Counted from the first letter of the stretch, positions 52,217 through 59,473 are shown. The stretch: DNA of 64,000 nucleotides from Falsochrobactrum ovis (GCF_003259955.1 NZ_QLMK01000011.1:1-64000), one strand, 5' to 3'. Numbers and translations are program-made. Notes: generated from the letters alone by a model not told the origin.

Positions 52217-52611
52217 CACCTCCACTCCATGAAAAACGGGATTTCATCGTCGAGTTCGTTCGAGAAGTTGGCTGGTTTGCCTGCGTGGTGTGACGGTGAT
52301 GCTTCGCCGCGCTCTTCCCGCTTGGGAGTGTCAAAATCGATCTCATTGATGCGGATGGTTGGATATGACTTGCCGTTGTGCTCGCGCATGCCAAAATCGC
52401 CATTTGCAGTAACGCGTGTTCCTTTGCGCAGATATTGCTCTAAGCTTTCGCCGCGCTTCCCCCAGATCGACGCGTCAAACCAGATAGTGCTTTTGTTCTG
52501 GCCGTATCCATCATCAACGGCGACTGTGAAGCCAAGAACAGCATCACCATTTTGTGTGCGACGCAGGATTGCGTCCTTGCCTATGCGGCCTGTGATTGTG
52601 ATGTTTTTCAT
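52216..52611 (-). CDS. ssb: Phage single-stranded DNA-binding protein
   Basis: 131-aa OB-fold protein. MKNITITGRIGKDAILRRTQ and VLGFTVAVDDG, then IWFDASIWGKRGESLEQYLR and GTRVTANGDFG follow the SSB pattern, and the C-terminus has the acidic protein-interaction tip (DDEIPF plus a few residues). It coats single-stranded DNA in phage recombination together with the annealing protein encoded just upstream. ATG 52611; the frame above it has no family likeness. Confidence 0.88.
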   Translation of the reverse strand: MKNITITGRIGKDAILRRTQNGDAVLGFTVAVDDGYGQNKSTIWFDASIWGKRGESLEQYLRKGTRVTANGDFGMREHNGKSYPTIRINEIDFDTPKREERGEASPSHHAGKPANFSNELDDEIPFFMEWR

Positions 52612-52613
52612 GA

Positions 52614-53288
52614 TCAAGCCGCCTTCTGTTCTTCTGGGAGTGAGTTGCCGTAATCGGTGAATTCCTGCCTCAAATTCTCTTGCCAATCCGCAGGTAACTT
52701 GCGGCGAAGTTCCTTGCATTCTTCGTCTCGCCACCATCGGCGAAGATCGTCGCGCGTTGTATTGAGGCGCATTTCCTTTTCGAGGGCAGAATAAGTGGCA
52801 CGGGCTTCGACATTCTTGGGTGCCGGCTTGTTTGCCTGCTCGTCTCGCCGATATTCTTTTTCGACTTCGGCTACGTACTTTTGGTCATCCCATCGTCCGA
52901 GAAAAATGTTGGCCGCTATACCAAGCTGAGATGCGGCTTTAATGATCGCATCTGTGAGGCTTTTCTTCGGAGCATCTTCATCCGACATGAGACCGTTGCG
53001 TGTTTTCATCAAAGCCTTGGTTTGACCGTAGGCTTCGTAATAATGCTCACGCTTGGTGTGCCAGAAGCGGACCCGGCACCAATGTAGAATTTCATCACCT
53101 AGCGGCGTGAAACCCTCTGTCAGCACCTCCCATCCGAACCCCTGACCGACGGGGCCAAACATGTCTGTAAGGCATTTGATGATATATTGCGGATTAGGGG
53201 ACGTGCCTTTGTATGCTTTGCCGCTAATCGCCTTCGTGTATTGCGGATCAATATCCGCGTGGGCTTCCCATAGATCGAGGTTGCTCAT
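52614..53288 (-). CDS. Rad52/Sak-like single-strand annealing protein
   Basis: 224 aa. The N-terminal half (NPQYIIKCLTDMFGPVGQGF, GWEVLTEG, YYEAYGQTKALM, KKSLTDAIIKAASQLGIAA, FLGRWDDQKYVAE) has the layout of phage Sak/Rad52-like or DUF1071 annealing proteins, which pair complementary single strands. The C-terminal third is charged and helical. Position next to SSB and Gp157 fits a phage recombination module. Confidence 0.7.
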   Translation of the reverse strand: MSNLDLWEAHADIDPQYTKAISGKAYKGTSPNPQYIIKCLTDMFGPVGQGFGWEVLTEGFTPLGDEILHWCRVRFWHTKREHYYEAYGQTKALMKTRNGLMSDEDAPKKSLTDAIIKAASQLGIAANIFLGRWDDQKYVAEVEKEYRRDEQANKPAPKNVEARATYSALEKEMRLNTTRDDLRRWWRDEECKELRRKLPADWQENLRQEFTDYGNSLPEEQKAA

Positions 53289-53797
53289 TACTTGCTCCTG
53301 ATCATCAAAGAGTGAACGCCAATGGAGAGATGCGCGCCGGGCAATTCGTTACCCGCCTCAAGCGCCTCCTTGATGGCTTTCATGTCTGGCTTCTTCTCAA
53401 TGCGGTAAAAGCCCTGCGGTATTGCATCGAGGTCCGAAACTTCCGCTTTGACGCGGGGCGATATCACGCTGTAGGTCGCGAAGGGTGTAACGAGCTTTTC
53501 GACGTTGGCTGCGTTCAGGATTGCCAGCGACAGCGCTCGGTAGCCGTCTGCTTGCTTTTCAAAGCGTCGTTGACGGTCAGCCGCATCGTCCTTTTCCGAT
53601 TTAGCACCGGCGGCGAGCGCTTCCGCTTTCCGAATGCGACGATATACACGGTGCAAAAACTCAATCGCACTGGTTTCACCGTCTATCATATCGACGCGCA
53701 ATTCCTCGTCGTCAGCAAGCTCCGGATTGCCAGAGACAAGCTCTGCTATTTGTGCTTGGATGCTGGACAGATCGGCCTTGAGATAACGGTCAGTCAT
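53288..53797 (-). CDS. Siphovirus Gp157-family protein
   Basis: 169 aa, coiled-coil rich (QAQIAELVSGNPELADDEEL, IEFLHRVYRRIRKAEALAAG, AKSEKDDAADRQRRFEKQAD), ending in the small domain with TPFATYSVISPRVKAEVSD and PQGFYRIEKKPDMKAIKEAL. This is the usual shape of Gp157 proteins, reported to give phage resistance when cloned in Streptococcus. The stop overlaps the start of the annealing-protein gene. Confidence 0.75.
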   Translation of the reverse strand: MTDRYLKADLSSIQAQIAELVSGNPELADDEELRVDMIDGETSAIEFLHRVYRRIRKAEALAAGAKSEKDDAADRQRRFEKQADGYRALSLAILNAANVEKLVTPFATYSVISPRVKAEVSDLDAIPQGFYRIEKKPDMKAIKEALEAGNELPGAHLSIGVHSLMIRSK

Positions 53798-54009
53798 CCT
53801 GCCATCCTTTCACGCTCCACACGGCGTTCTTGGCGTGCGCGCATCAGTAAGCGTTTAGCCTTTTGCCAGTTTTCATCGAAGCTCCGGAAATAGCGCTCGG
53901 CATGGTCATCCATTCCGAGTTCCATGTACCCTCTGGCATCGGAGCGATAGGATAGTGCGGTACGGCGCTGTTTCTGCGCTGCCGTGAATAGGAGCTTCGA
54001 ATAGGTCAT
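53794..54009 (-). CDS. Small phage protein, unknown function
   Basis: 71 aa, very basic (pattern AQKQRRTALSYRSDARGYME, then KAKRLLMRARQERRVERERM). Probably helical and nucleic-acid binding, but no domain is recognised. It overlaps both neighbours by four bases (ATGA). Confidence 0.6.
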   Translation of the reverse strand: MTYSKLLFTAAQKQRRTALSYRSDARGYMELGMDDHAERYFRSFDENWQKAKRLLMRARQERRVERERMAG

Positions 54010-54206
54010 GCTGCTTCCTTTCGATATTCGATTGCCTCAAGGGGGCAGATTTCGTTGAAAATGATGCGAAGCTGATCGCGGAGTTCGCGGGGCAGAGCGC
54101 GCTTTAAAAGCTGCTCGATTGCCTCCAGCTTCTCATCATTGGTTGTGTTGGGGCTTGTGGCCGTTTGAAACAGCTTCACGCCTTCTATGGTGAGGTGATC
54201 AGTCAT
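54006..54206 (-). CDS. Small phage protein, unknown function
   Basis: 66 aa (MTDHLTIEGVKLFQTATSPN, NDEKLEAIEQLLKRALPREL). Helical and without a recognised domain. Its stop overlaps the start of the next gene (ATGA). Confidence 0.58.
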   Translation of the reverse strand: MTDHLTIEGVKLFQTATSPNTTNDEKLEAIEQLLKRALPRELRDQLRIIFNEICPLEAIEYRKEAA

Positions 54207-54207
54207 C

Positions 54208-54294
54208 TCAGCACCCCACCGCCAGCACCAGAAACGGCGCGACTAATGCGAAAATCGGAAGGGTGATTGCTTCAAGGCGAGTGAGGTAAGGCAT
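54208..54294 (-). CDS. Mini membrane protein of the early left operon
   Basis: 28 aa: a short polar start MPYLTRLEA, one hydrophobic stretch ITLPIFALVAPFLVLAVG, and a terminal Cys. The ATG follows GGGGTGTGATC and lies two bases after the stop of the upstream gene. The tight fit into the operon supports it, but a peptide this small needs ribosome profiling. Confidence 0.45.
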   Translation of the reverse strand: MPYLTRLEAITLPIFALVAPFLVLAVGC

Positions 54295-54296
54295 GA

Positions 54297-54665
54297 TCAC
54301 ACCCCACGACGGTCAGTGAAGGCGCTATCAGAGCGGCAAGCTTCAAACGTGGCAGCATCAATGGCTACGCGAGGACCAGTGCCATTCTCCCAAGCTGCTT
54401 TTGACCGCATGAATTTCACGTCACCCCAAGCTTTCTCAAGGCAGATTGCGAAGTCCCTAGCGTTGTAATCGGCTGGTACATTTTGCCAGCGACCATTAAC
54501 GCGCTTGGTTTTCGTGTTGCTCAGCCGGTACATGCGATAGCGGCTATGGGCGCGGATCATGACCTCTGATTGCAGGCTGGTGTCGCGGGTTTTGTCGACC
54601 GGCTTCATTAGGCCTGTCAGCGCTTTCGCAAGGTCGTTTCCGGTGACTTGGTATGTCGTTTGCAT
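54297..54665 (-). CDS. First gene of the phage left early operon, unknown function
   Basis: 122 aa. MQTTYQVTGNDLAKALTGLM, then RYRMYRLSNTKTKRVNGRWQ and YNARDFAICLEKAWGDVKFM; basic, possibly nucleic-acid binding, no recognised domain. ATG 54665 has GGGAGCAGAAA upstream and lies 30 bp downstream of the putative left promoter -10. In the lambda plan this place is often taken by an antiterminator or regulator (position only). Confidence 0.65.
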   Translation of the reverse strand: MQTTYQVTGNDLAKALTGLMKPVDKTRDTSLQSEVMIRAHSRYRMYRLSNTKTKRVNGRWQNVPADYNARDFAICLEKAWGDVKFMRSKAAWENGTGPRVAIDAATFEACRSDSAFTDRRGV

Positions 54666-54694
54666 TTTCTGCTCCCAACTCGGTTGTTGAGAGC

Positions 54695-54745
54695 AATGTG
54701 ACACGCTATGGCGTGGCAGTCAACTGTAAAAACACGCTATAGCGT
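54695..54745 (-). promoter_or_regulatory. Left early promoter with two repressor-type operators (PL/OL)
   Basis: On the minus strand, TTGACT (54723-54718) and CACATT (54700-54695) are 17 bp apart. One operator, CACGCTATGGCGTG on + (54702-54715), lies inside the spacer; a second, ACGCTATAGCGT (54734-54745), a perfect 12-bp palindrome, lies upstream of -35. The same motif recurs at the repressor/cro region (57991-58043). Confidence 0.75.
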
Positions 54746-54865
54746 TTTAATTGTATTGCCCACCCCCCGCGAACCGTGTAGAATCAGTTGCAAAGAATGA
54801 GGTGCGATGGCTTCCCAATCTTTCTCCGATTTGCTTCACTGCGATGGGGAGTGGAGGGGGAGTAA

Positions 54866-55705
54866 ATGGGAAAGCAACTCGTTCTAAAGTTTGACGGCGG
54901 GAAAAGTGCACAGCACGTTATCAGTATGGGGGAGCTCGGACGGTCACTCACCGGAATTGATAAAATTTCAAATGCCGGGCTGATCCTCTTTGCAGAAGGA
55001 AGGTTGCCCAAGAGAGGTGAGCGATCTGTTTTATTGGTTGTCGCATCGGAACCTAAGAAATCATCCGTATCTATTGCGTCAGCGCTCGAACAGGCCCCCT
55101 GGGTTCTTCCGCTTGTGAATGAATTGATTGCCAATCACGGCGTAGAGCTTCTTAAGCAGTTTATCAGTTGGGTTCTCATGCACTTAGGCGGAAGAAAGAA
55201 AGAGGCGGATGTGCATTTTCAGGAATTGATGTCCTTAACGCGTGAATTGAACGCCTCGCGAGATAGTTCTGATGAAAGATGGCACCAGACCTTGTTGGCT
55301 TTCGTCGATAAATTCGCACCCGCCGCGCGTGACGCTGTGACTCCAGTTGGCGGAACCGCGCGTAGACTTGTCATTTCTTCAGACGATGGGAGTGCTATTG
55401 CAGAAATTGATGAGCCAACAGCAGATGCGATCCGGGCGAGAAAAGGTGATGAAGTGGAAGATCTCATTGAATTGATCGTAAAGGTTGATGGCATTAGCCA
55501 CCATAAAAAGCAAATTCAGGTAGAAAATCCAGAAGAGCCTGGCAGGTTTATCAATGCCGATGTTCGTGACCCTGTGATGGATAACGCGCCAAACATTTAT
55601 TCAGAAGCAGCAAACGTGAAGGGAAGCCTTCGCGTTCAAGCGAAAAAAGTACGTAGAGAAGGCCGACTACATCGGCTCTACATCATGGATGCAACTCAAG
55701 TGTAA
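54866..55705 (+). CDS. Phage-carried protein of unknown function (cargo)
   Basis: 279-aa soluble protein. The N-terminus VLKFDGGKSAQHVISMGELG, then RSLTGIDKISNAGLILFAEG resembles a group of uncharacterised bacterial proteins with an L-G-x-S-L-x-G motif followed by helices; I cannot name the family with certainty. A middle helix-rich part and a C-terminal mixed domain (RLVISSDDGSAIAEIDEPTA, EDLIELIVKVDGISHHKKQI) follow. GAGGGGGAG precedes the ATG. It is transcribed opposite to both neighbouring phage operons, between the left operators and the repressor, the classical place of lysogenic conversion genes. Confidence 0.7.
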   Translation: MGKQLVLKFDGGKSAQHVISMGELGRSLTGIDKISNAGLILFAEGRLPKRGERSVLLVVASEPKKSSVSIASALEQAPWVLPLVNELIANHGVELLKQFISWVLMHLGGRKKEADVHFQELMSLTRELNASRDSSDERWHQTLLAFVDKFAPAARDAVTPVGGTARRLVISSDDGSAIAEIDEPTADAIRARKGDEVEDLIELIVKVDGISHHKKQIQVENPEEPGRFINADVRDPVMDNAPNIYSEAANVKGSLRVQAKKVRREGRLHRLYIMDATQV

Positions 55706-55772
55706 GGAATGCCGCACATATCCTAACGATCCGGGGGGGCGTGCCTCGGATTGTATGTTCCATCATCACGCG

Positions 55773-55928
55773 TCAGACAAACATCATGATCACGACGCCG
55801 CCCAATATCACAAAGATCAGGCCGGAGATTAACATCGGTCTCAGTGTGCTGCCTTGTGAGTCTCCACCGCTGGACTGGTCGCCGGATATGGATATGTCGC
55901 GCTCCTGCGAATGATCCTCTTTTGCCAT
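55773..55928 (-). CDS. Mini membrane protein, unknown function
   Basis: 51 aa. A polar, acidic start (MAKEDHSQERDISISGDQSS) is followed by one membrane helix (LISGLIFVILGGVVIMMF). GGAGGGCGCACC lies before ATG 55928. Tail-anchored-like topology; many prophage cargo segments carry such peptides. No family recognised. Confidence 0.6.
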   Translation of the reverse strand: MAKEDHSQERDISISGDQSSGGDSQGSTLRPMLISGLIFVILGGVVIMMFV

Positions 55929-56039
55929 GGTGCGCCCTCCAAGACATAAGCATACAGAATTGAGCTTGATACGTTAACCCAAAAACACCTTCCGTCTCGC
56001 CAGTTGCTGAAACACGGACATTCGTCATAAGGTTATTTT

Positions 56040-56231
56040 ATGATTACATTTCCTTGGTGGGCGGCCATAATTATCGTCATGTCGATCTACTGGCCGATTA
56101 CCGTAATGGTGGCGGGGACGTTAGTCGTGACCGCATTTTTGGGGACGAAAAGCGTTGGATGGCGAACGGCTTGGATCGTGCTTGCTGTTCTGATCGTTGC
56201 CCCGGTTATCTGGTTCTACACGCTCGCATAA
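56040..56231 (+). CDS. Small two-helix membrane protein, unknown function
   Basis: 63 aa with two hydrophobic segments (WWAAIIIVMSIYWPITVMVA and AWIVLAVLIVAPVIWFYTL) joined by a short polar loop with T-K-S-V-G-W-R. AAGG lies about ten bases before ATG. It lies in the cargo segment; no function can be given. Confidence 0.5.
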   Translation: MITFPWWAAIIIVMSIYWPITVMVAGTLVVTAFLGTKSVGWRTAWIVLAVLIVAPVIWFYTLA

Positions 56232-56391
56232 CAGCGAACTGTGCTAAATGGTGGTAATAAAATACACCATTTCTATGGCAATCGTCAGATGAACGTGCTA
56301 TATATGTTTTAGCAGTCAAGCGCCGGACAACCCAAAGCATTCGAAAGATTGCAGGCGAGTAATCGCAATTATGGGCCGGGGGGCTGCTTTT

Positions 56392-57187
56392 TTATTTCCA
56401 TAATTCGACCATCCTCAATTGCTCTGGGATAAGTTCGCATTCTTCGTGATTAGGAAGAATTTTTATTCCATAGCTTAAATAGTTGTTATCGCGACGGTAA
56501 ATGATGGGGCGCAATATCTCCGCGTAGCGTTGTTCACAATTGCCGTACATATCTAGCTCTAACCCTGATGATATTGAGGACGCTACTATATCGGCGAGTT
56601 GCAATGAAGCATTACGGCTATGATCTTGCGCATCTACCGCCGAAATATCGATAACAGGCCAATGAATGCTGCTACCTTCACGCCCTTTGTTTTTGAGCCG
56701 CGTCAAATAATCTCTAAAATCATTGTAATTCATCCCTCCACGGCGAGAGAACATTATAGCCACTTGGCCATTGCCCTCTGGGACTTGAGGGCGCATATCT
56801 CTACATAACCACGACACGCGCTCGATTAAGTAGCGACAAAGATAAAAATAGAGTTGGTTTTTCTTAGAATATATCCCTTCCGGAATTTTTCCTTTTGCAA
56901 GATAAAATGCTGACAGCGCGCACAGGTTTCTCAGCAAGGGTCTGAGCCGCTACCAGTTTTTGCCCATGATTCAAATGAGCGAAATGGATCTCACGGCTTT
57001 TTTTGTCCGGCATTTTAGCAAGGATCTCATCTCGCCATTTTACAGCTTCTAGATAATTCGATTTACGAAAGAGTAGGGCGGAAATGACAAGCCAGTGCGA
57101 CGACCCACCCCTGCTGCCTACGGTCCGGAAATTTCTAAACCCATCGTCGCCGGATTCATCTATGAATGCTACATAGCTATGTGACAC
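56392..57187 (-). pseudogene. DUF3800-family gene broken by a one-base frameshift
   Basis: The N-terminal part (57187 down to about 56890) reads HSYVAFIDESGDDGF, the acidic DUF3800 opening, and SREIHFAHLNHGQKLVAAQT; the rest continues in another frame from about 56886 to 56392 with IPEGIYSKKNQLYFYLCRYL and LADIVASSISSGLEL. The switch is at a run of five T on + (56886-56890, five A in the message). Removing one A would join the frames as KRKIPEGIYSKK. DUF3800 proteins have an RNase H-like acidic centre and are frequent on mobile DNA. It may be a true mutation, a sequencing error or, less likely, programmed slippage. Confidence 0.8.
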
Positions 57188-57588
57188 GGAAAGCGCCTAC
57201 AGTTAGTAAGTAAAAAAGGAGCCAGCGGCTTTAGTTTTGCAAGGCAAGCTAAATAAGTTTTACTTTTTCGGCAACAAATACACCGCCAGCACCGCCACAA
57301 GCAGCACTATGCCCAACCCTTCCGCGAACGAATACCAATAAGCTCACCTGATAGACGCCGCTGTCCAACAAGGAGCGGCATGCGTAAAGCATTGCCTTAA
57401 GAATGAAGTGTGTGCGTCTGTGCAAGGTTGCCCCCAATAATCCACAACCAGAATTTGCGTCTATTTTCGCGCTCAACGCAAGATGTAGCGGCGACAATAA
57501 ACTTATCCCCGCCTCTTAACCATCCGTTATCCTAGTTCTTGATTTGTTCTGTGAATCAATGCAGCATAAGTGTGGAGCGGAGGAAGTG
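57188..57588. other. Stretch without a confident gene
   Basis: The apparent minus frame at 57249-57497 has an unnatural composition. In a different minus frame a hydrophobic peptide (WYSFAEGLGIVLLVAVLAVY then LLPKK and a stop) can be read near 57258-57330, but it lacks an ATG, so no gene is called. The stretch also holds the upstream region of the small + frame at 57589. Confidence 0.4.
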
Positions 57589-57741
57589 ATGAGAGAAATG
57601 GCACAATTCTTATCAAAATGGCGGGTCTTAACAGAGGAAGAGAAGTGGAAATTCATTCGTCTTCTTGACGATTGTGATCTTCAAGTAGAACAGAGAGTGC
57701 CTTACGCCGCTCCGCGCTCGCCGAGGAAAGATGTTTCATGA
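57589..57741 (+). CDS. Possible small gene overlapping the repressor gene 3' end
   Basis: 50 aa, starting MREMAQFLSKWRVLTEEEKW. A strong GGAGGAAGTG box precedes ATG 57589 and the first 35 residues look like a normal helical protein, but the last third is antisense to the repressor gene (57653-57970). It could be a real peptide whose 3' end is convergent with the repressor. Confidence 0.35.
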   Translation: MREMAQFLSKWRVLTEEEKWKFIRLLDDCDLQVEQRVPYAAPRSPRKDVS

Positions 57742-57970
57742 TTTCAAGGTCGGCACCGGATAACTTGAAACCCGTCAGTACGTATACAGCACTGGCGCTT
57801 CCAAGAACCTCAAGAATGGCCATAAATTTATCCACGGTCGGGCGCTTGCCGTTCTTGACCATCTGCTGAACATAATTCTCGCCGCACTTGGCCGCTAGGC
57901 TGATGGCCTTCATGCCACGTCCATCTGCCTCGATAAGCTCAACGAATCTTTCGAACCACTTGTTATCCAT
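57653..57970 (-). CDS. Putative prophage repressor (CI-like, XRE-type helix-turn-helix)
   Basis: 105 aa, short for a CI protein: it lacks the S24 autocleavage domain. A helix-turn-helix lies near residues 20-60 (MKAISLAAKCGENYVQQMVK, NGKRPTVDKFMAILEVLG). The C-terminus (EIMKHLSSASAERRKALSVL) is helical and may dimerise. ATG 57970 lies only 6 bp after a TATATA -10-like box and has no ribosome site, as for leaderless repressor mRNAs. It is divergent from the cro-position gene across three operators. Without a cleavage domain, induction would need an antirepressor (inference). Confidence 0.7.
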   Translation of the reverse strand: MDNKWFERFVELIEADGRGMKAISLAAKCGENYVQQMVKNGKRPTVDKFMAILEVLGSASAVYVLTGFKLSGADLEIMKHLSSASAERRKALSVLLEDHNRQEDE

Positions 57971-57976
57971 GTGTTT

Positions 57977-58051
57977 TATATAGCATGTGTACGCTTTTGC
58001 GTGTTGGACGTTATAGCGTGTCTTGACTGACACGCTTTAGCGTGGCATTGT
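57977..58051. promoter_or_regulatory. Right operator region and divergent early promoters (OR, PR, PRM)
   Basis: Three operator-like sites: ACGCTTTTGCGT (57991-58002), ACGTTATAGCGT (58008-58019) and ACGCTTTAGCGT (58032-58043). The rightward promoter has TTGACT (58023-58028) and CATTGT (58046-58051) 17 bp apart with the third site inside the spacer, exactly as in the left promoter. The repressor promoter has TATATA (57982-57977, minus) with the first site near its -35 position. Confidence 0.75.
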
Positions 58052-58057
58052 GCATTT

Positions 58058-58282
58058 ATGAGCACGAAACTTTTAAACGACATCGAAGAATTTCTGTCTG
58101 AAACGGGCATGAGTGCGTACACGTTCGGGTTTGAAGCCGTTCGGAACGGGCGCCTCGTCGAAAGACTGCGTATGGGGCGAAGAGTTTGGCCTGAAACGCA
58201 AGCAGAAATTCGTGCGTTCATGCGAGTGGAGAGATCAAAGCGCATCTCTAAGCGCCAGCGCAAGAATGCGAGGGCGGCATGA
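58058..58282 (+). CDS. Cro-position phage protein
   Basis: 74-aa basic protein (LNDIEEFLSETGMSAYTFGF, EAVRNGRLVERLRMGRRVWP, ETQAEIRAFMRVERSKR). The middle looks like a helix-turn-helix with a basic tail. As first gene of the rightward operon, opposite the repressor, it is the candidate Cro analogue. ATG 58058 is 6 bp after the putative -10 and has no ribosome site, suggesting a leaderless message. Its stop overlaps the next start (ATGA). Confidence 0.65.
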   Translation: MSTKLLNDIEEFLSETGMSAYTFGFEAVRNGRLVERLRMGRRVWPETQAEIRAFMRVERSKRISKRQRKNARAA

Positions 58283-58647
58283 ACTGGCAATACGTTGCAT
58301 CTTCTGTGATTGCCGAGGTTCACAAGAGCCTCCCGTCCGACGCCGATCTCAAAACTCGCAAGAGGGCGTTGAGGCAAGCACGTCCATACGAGTTTCGTGT
58401 CACCAGTTGGGGTCGAAAGGTTTGGGCAAAGCATGCTCGCAACTACCTCGAAAAGCACGGTTTAGAGCCGCTTGCTATGAAGCGCGGTAATAGTCTGCCT
58501 TTGTCTCCTCTGGAGCGCATGATGCAGAAATCCCTTTCCCCTTCATCTGCCCCGTTAGCCTCCTCCCAAGCGGCAGATGAAGAAAGCCGAGACGCAACCC
58601 CTCCCAACGTCTCGGCTTCCTCCTTTGGACAGGACATGCGGCGATGA
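58279..58647 (+). CDS. Phage early protein, unknown function
   Basis: 122 aa. The first 70 residues (MNWQYVASSVIAEVHKSLPS, YEFRVTSWGRKVWAKHARNY) are basic and folded-looking; the rest is a Ser/Pro/Ala-rich low-complexity tail (LSPSSAPLASSQAADEES). It overlaps both neighbours by ATGA, so it is translated as part of the operon. No domain recognised. Confidence 0.6.
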   Translation: MNWQYVASSVIAEVHKSLPSDADLKTRKRALRQARPYEFRVTSWGRKVWAKHARNYLEKHGLEPLAMKRGNSLPLSPLERMMQKSLSPSSAPLASSQAADEESRDATPPNVSASSFGQDMRR

Positions 58648-58988
58648 GGAACTTTGTCGCTGTCCAATTCTCAAATCTTCAATCTGGTGCGGTTCGCACT
58701 GGTAACGGATGCCGGTGGCAGGGCTGGGGCTTTCCCGTCTGCAACCTTGAACACGGCAGGTCTCTGCTTGCCGTCATCCGTTTTATTCTCTCGGGCTTTC
58801 GCGGCTTTGCGAGCGTTTTGCAGAACTCTCCAGACCGCGTTCCCTACATGCTCCAATCCCAATCTCCTGCGTTCGTTTCGTTTCAGATCGTTCCCTACGA
58901 CCTGAAACCTAGCGAAGGATTTTTGGCATGGGGTGCAAAGAATTTCAGTCAATGGAACATCAATTGGCTTCGGAGCGCAAAGTTATGA
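58644..58988 (+). CDS. Phage early protein, unknown function, atypical composition
   Basis: 114 aa rich in Phe, Ser, Gln and Trp (MRNFVAVQFSNLQSGAVRTG, FILSGFRGFASVLQNS). The composition is unusual, and the minus strand of the same stretch also looks codon-like, but the gene fits the operon at both ends: its ATG overlaps the previous stop and its TGA overlaps the next ATG (58985), both as ATGA. That double coupling is the main reason to call it. Confidence 0.45.
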   Translation: MRNFVAVQFSNLQSGAVRTGNGCRWQGWGFPVCNLEHGRSLLAVIRFILSGFRGFASVLQNSPDRVPYMLQSQSPAFVSFQIVPYDLKPSEGFLAWGAKNFSQWNINWLRSAKL

Positions 58989-59368
58989 GTAGCTGCGAAC
59001 TAGTGGATAGAGCCGGACAGTATGTCCGAGACATGACGGAGAAAGAAGCAAGAGGGTGGGGCGATCATAGCCGTGCTCTCAAGCGCCTTAGCCGTCGATA
59101 TGGCTTGTCTTATTGGACTTTAAACAATCTGCGCATTGGCCGCTCAAAGACTGTGGAAGCGTCAGTCTTTAGTCGCGTCCGTTCAGCTTATCTGGATTTC
59201 TGCGAGCGCCAGATTGCGCAACTTCAACACGAATTAGAACTCGAAAGAGCGGTGAGCAGTGATGCTGATATGGAGGATTTGGTCGGCGAGGCTTCGCAGC
59301 TTTTGGCGAAGGTTCGTCAAGAGAAGGAAGCATCGGCGTCTCTTCATCGAGCCAAGGTCAGGAGATGA
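58985..59368 (+). CDS. Phage early protein with helix-turn-helix-like segment
   Basis: 127 aa. The segment RALKRLSRRYGLSYWTLNNL, then RIGRSKTVEASVFSRV looks like a DNA-binding helix-turn-helix; a coiled-coil-like C-terminus follows (ERQIAQLQHELELERAVSSD). ATG 58985 has GGAG upstream and overlaps the previous stop; a longer frame from ATG 58928 is less likely. Function unknown, perhaps a regulator. Confidence 0.62.
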   Translation: MSSCELVDRAGQYVRDMTEKEARGWGDHSRALKRLSRRYGLSYWTLNNLRIGRSKTVEASVFSRVRSAYLDFCERQIAQLQHELELERAVSSDADMEDLVGEASQLLAKVRQEKEASASLHRAKVRR

Positions 59369-59371
59369 CGA

Positions 59372-59473
59372 ATGAACTGGTTAGAGACCTTCATAATCGC
59401 AGCCGGTGCCGTTCTTGTCGCCGCATCTCTTATCTCGCTGATCAGCCTCTATTTTGCATGGAGTGTGATGTGA
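59372..59473 (+). CDS. Mini membrane protein of the right early operon
   Basis: 33 aa: MNWLETF then one long hydrophobic helix (IIAAGAVLVAASLISLISLY). GGAGATGACGA lies before ATG 59372, and its TGA overlaps the ATG of the next gene. An overlapping frame from ATG 59365 would fuse this stretch, read in another frame, to the next gene; the separate reading explains both ribosome sites better. Confidence 0.55.
   Translation: MNWLETFIIAAGAVLVAASLISLISLYFAWSVM

Noticed and set aside
55723-56028. 101-aa minus frame in the cargo segment
   Set aside because: It is the wrong frame of a real 51-aa membrane protein at 55773-55928 and reads through its ribosome site.
57249-57497. 82-aa minus frame
   Set aside because: No ribosome site and unnatural composition; another frame of the same strand is hydrophobic but lacks an ATG.
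58671-58952. 93-aa minus frame opposite the early operon
   Set aside because: It looks codon-like but has only a TTG start without a ribosome site and would oppose a tightly coupled operon; kept as a doubt in the findings.
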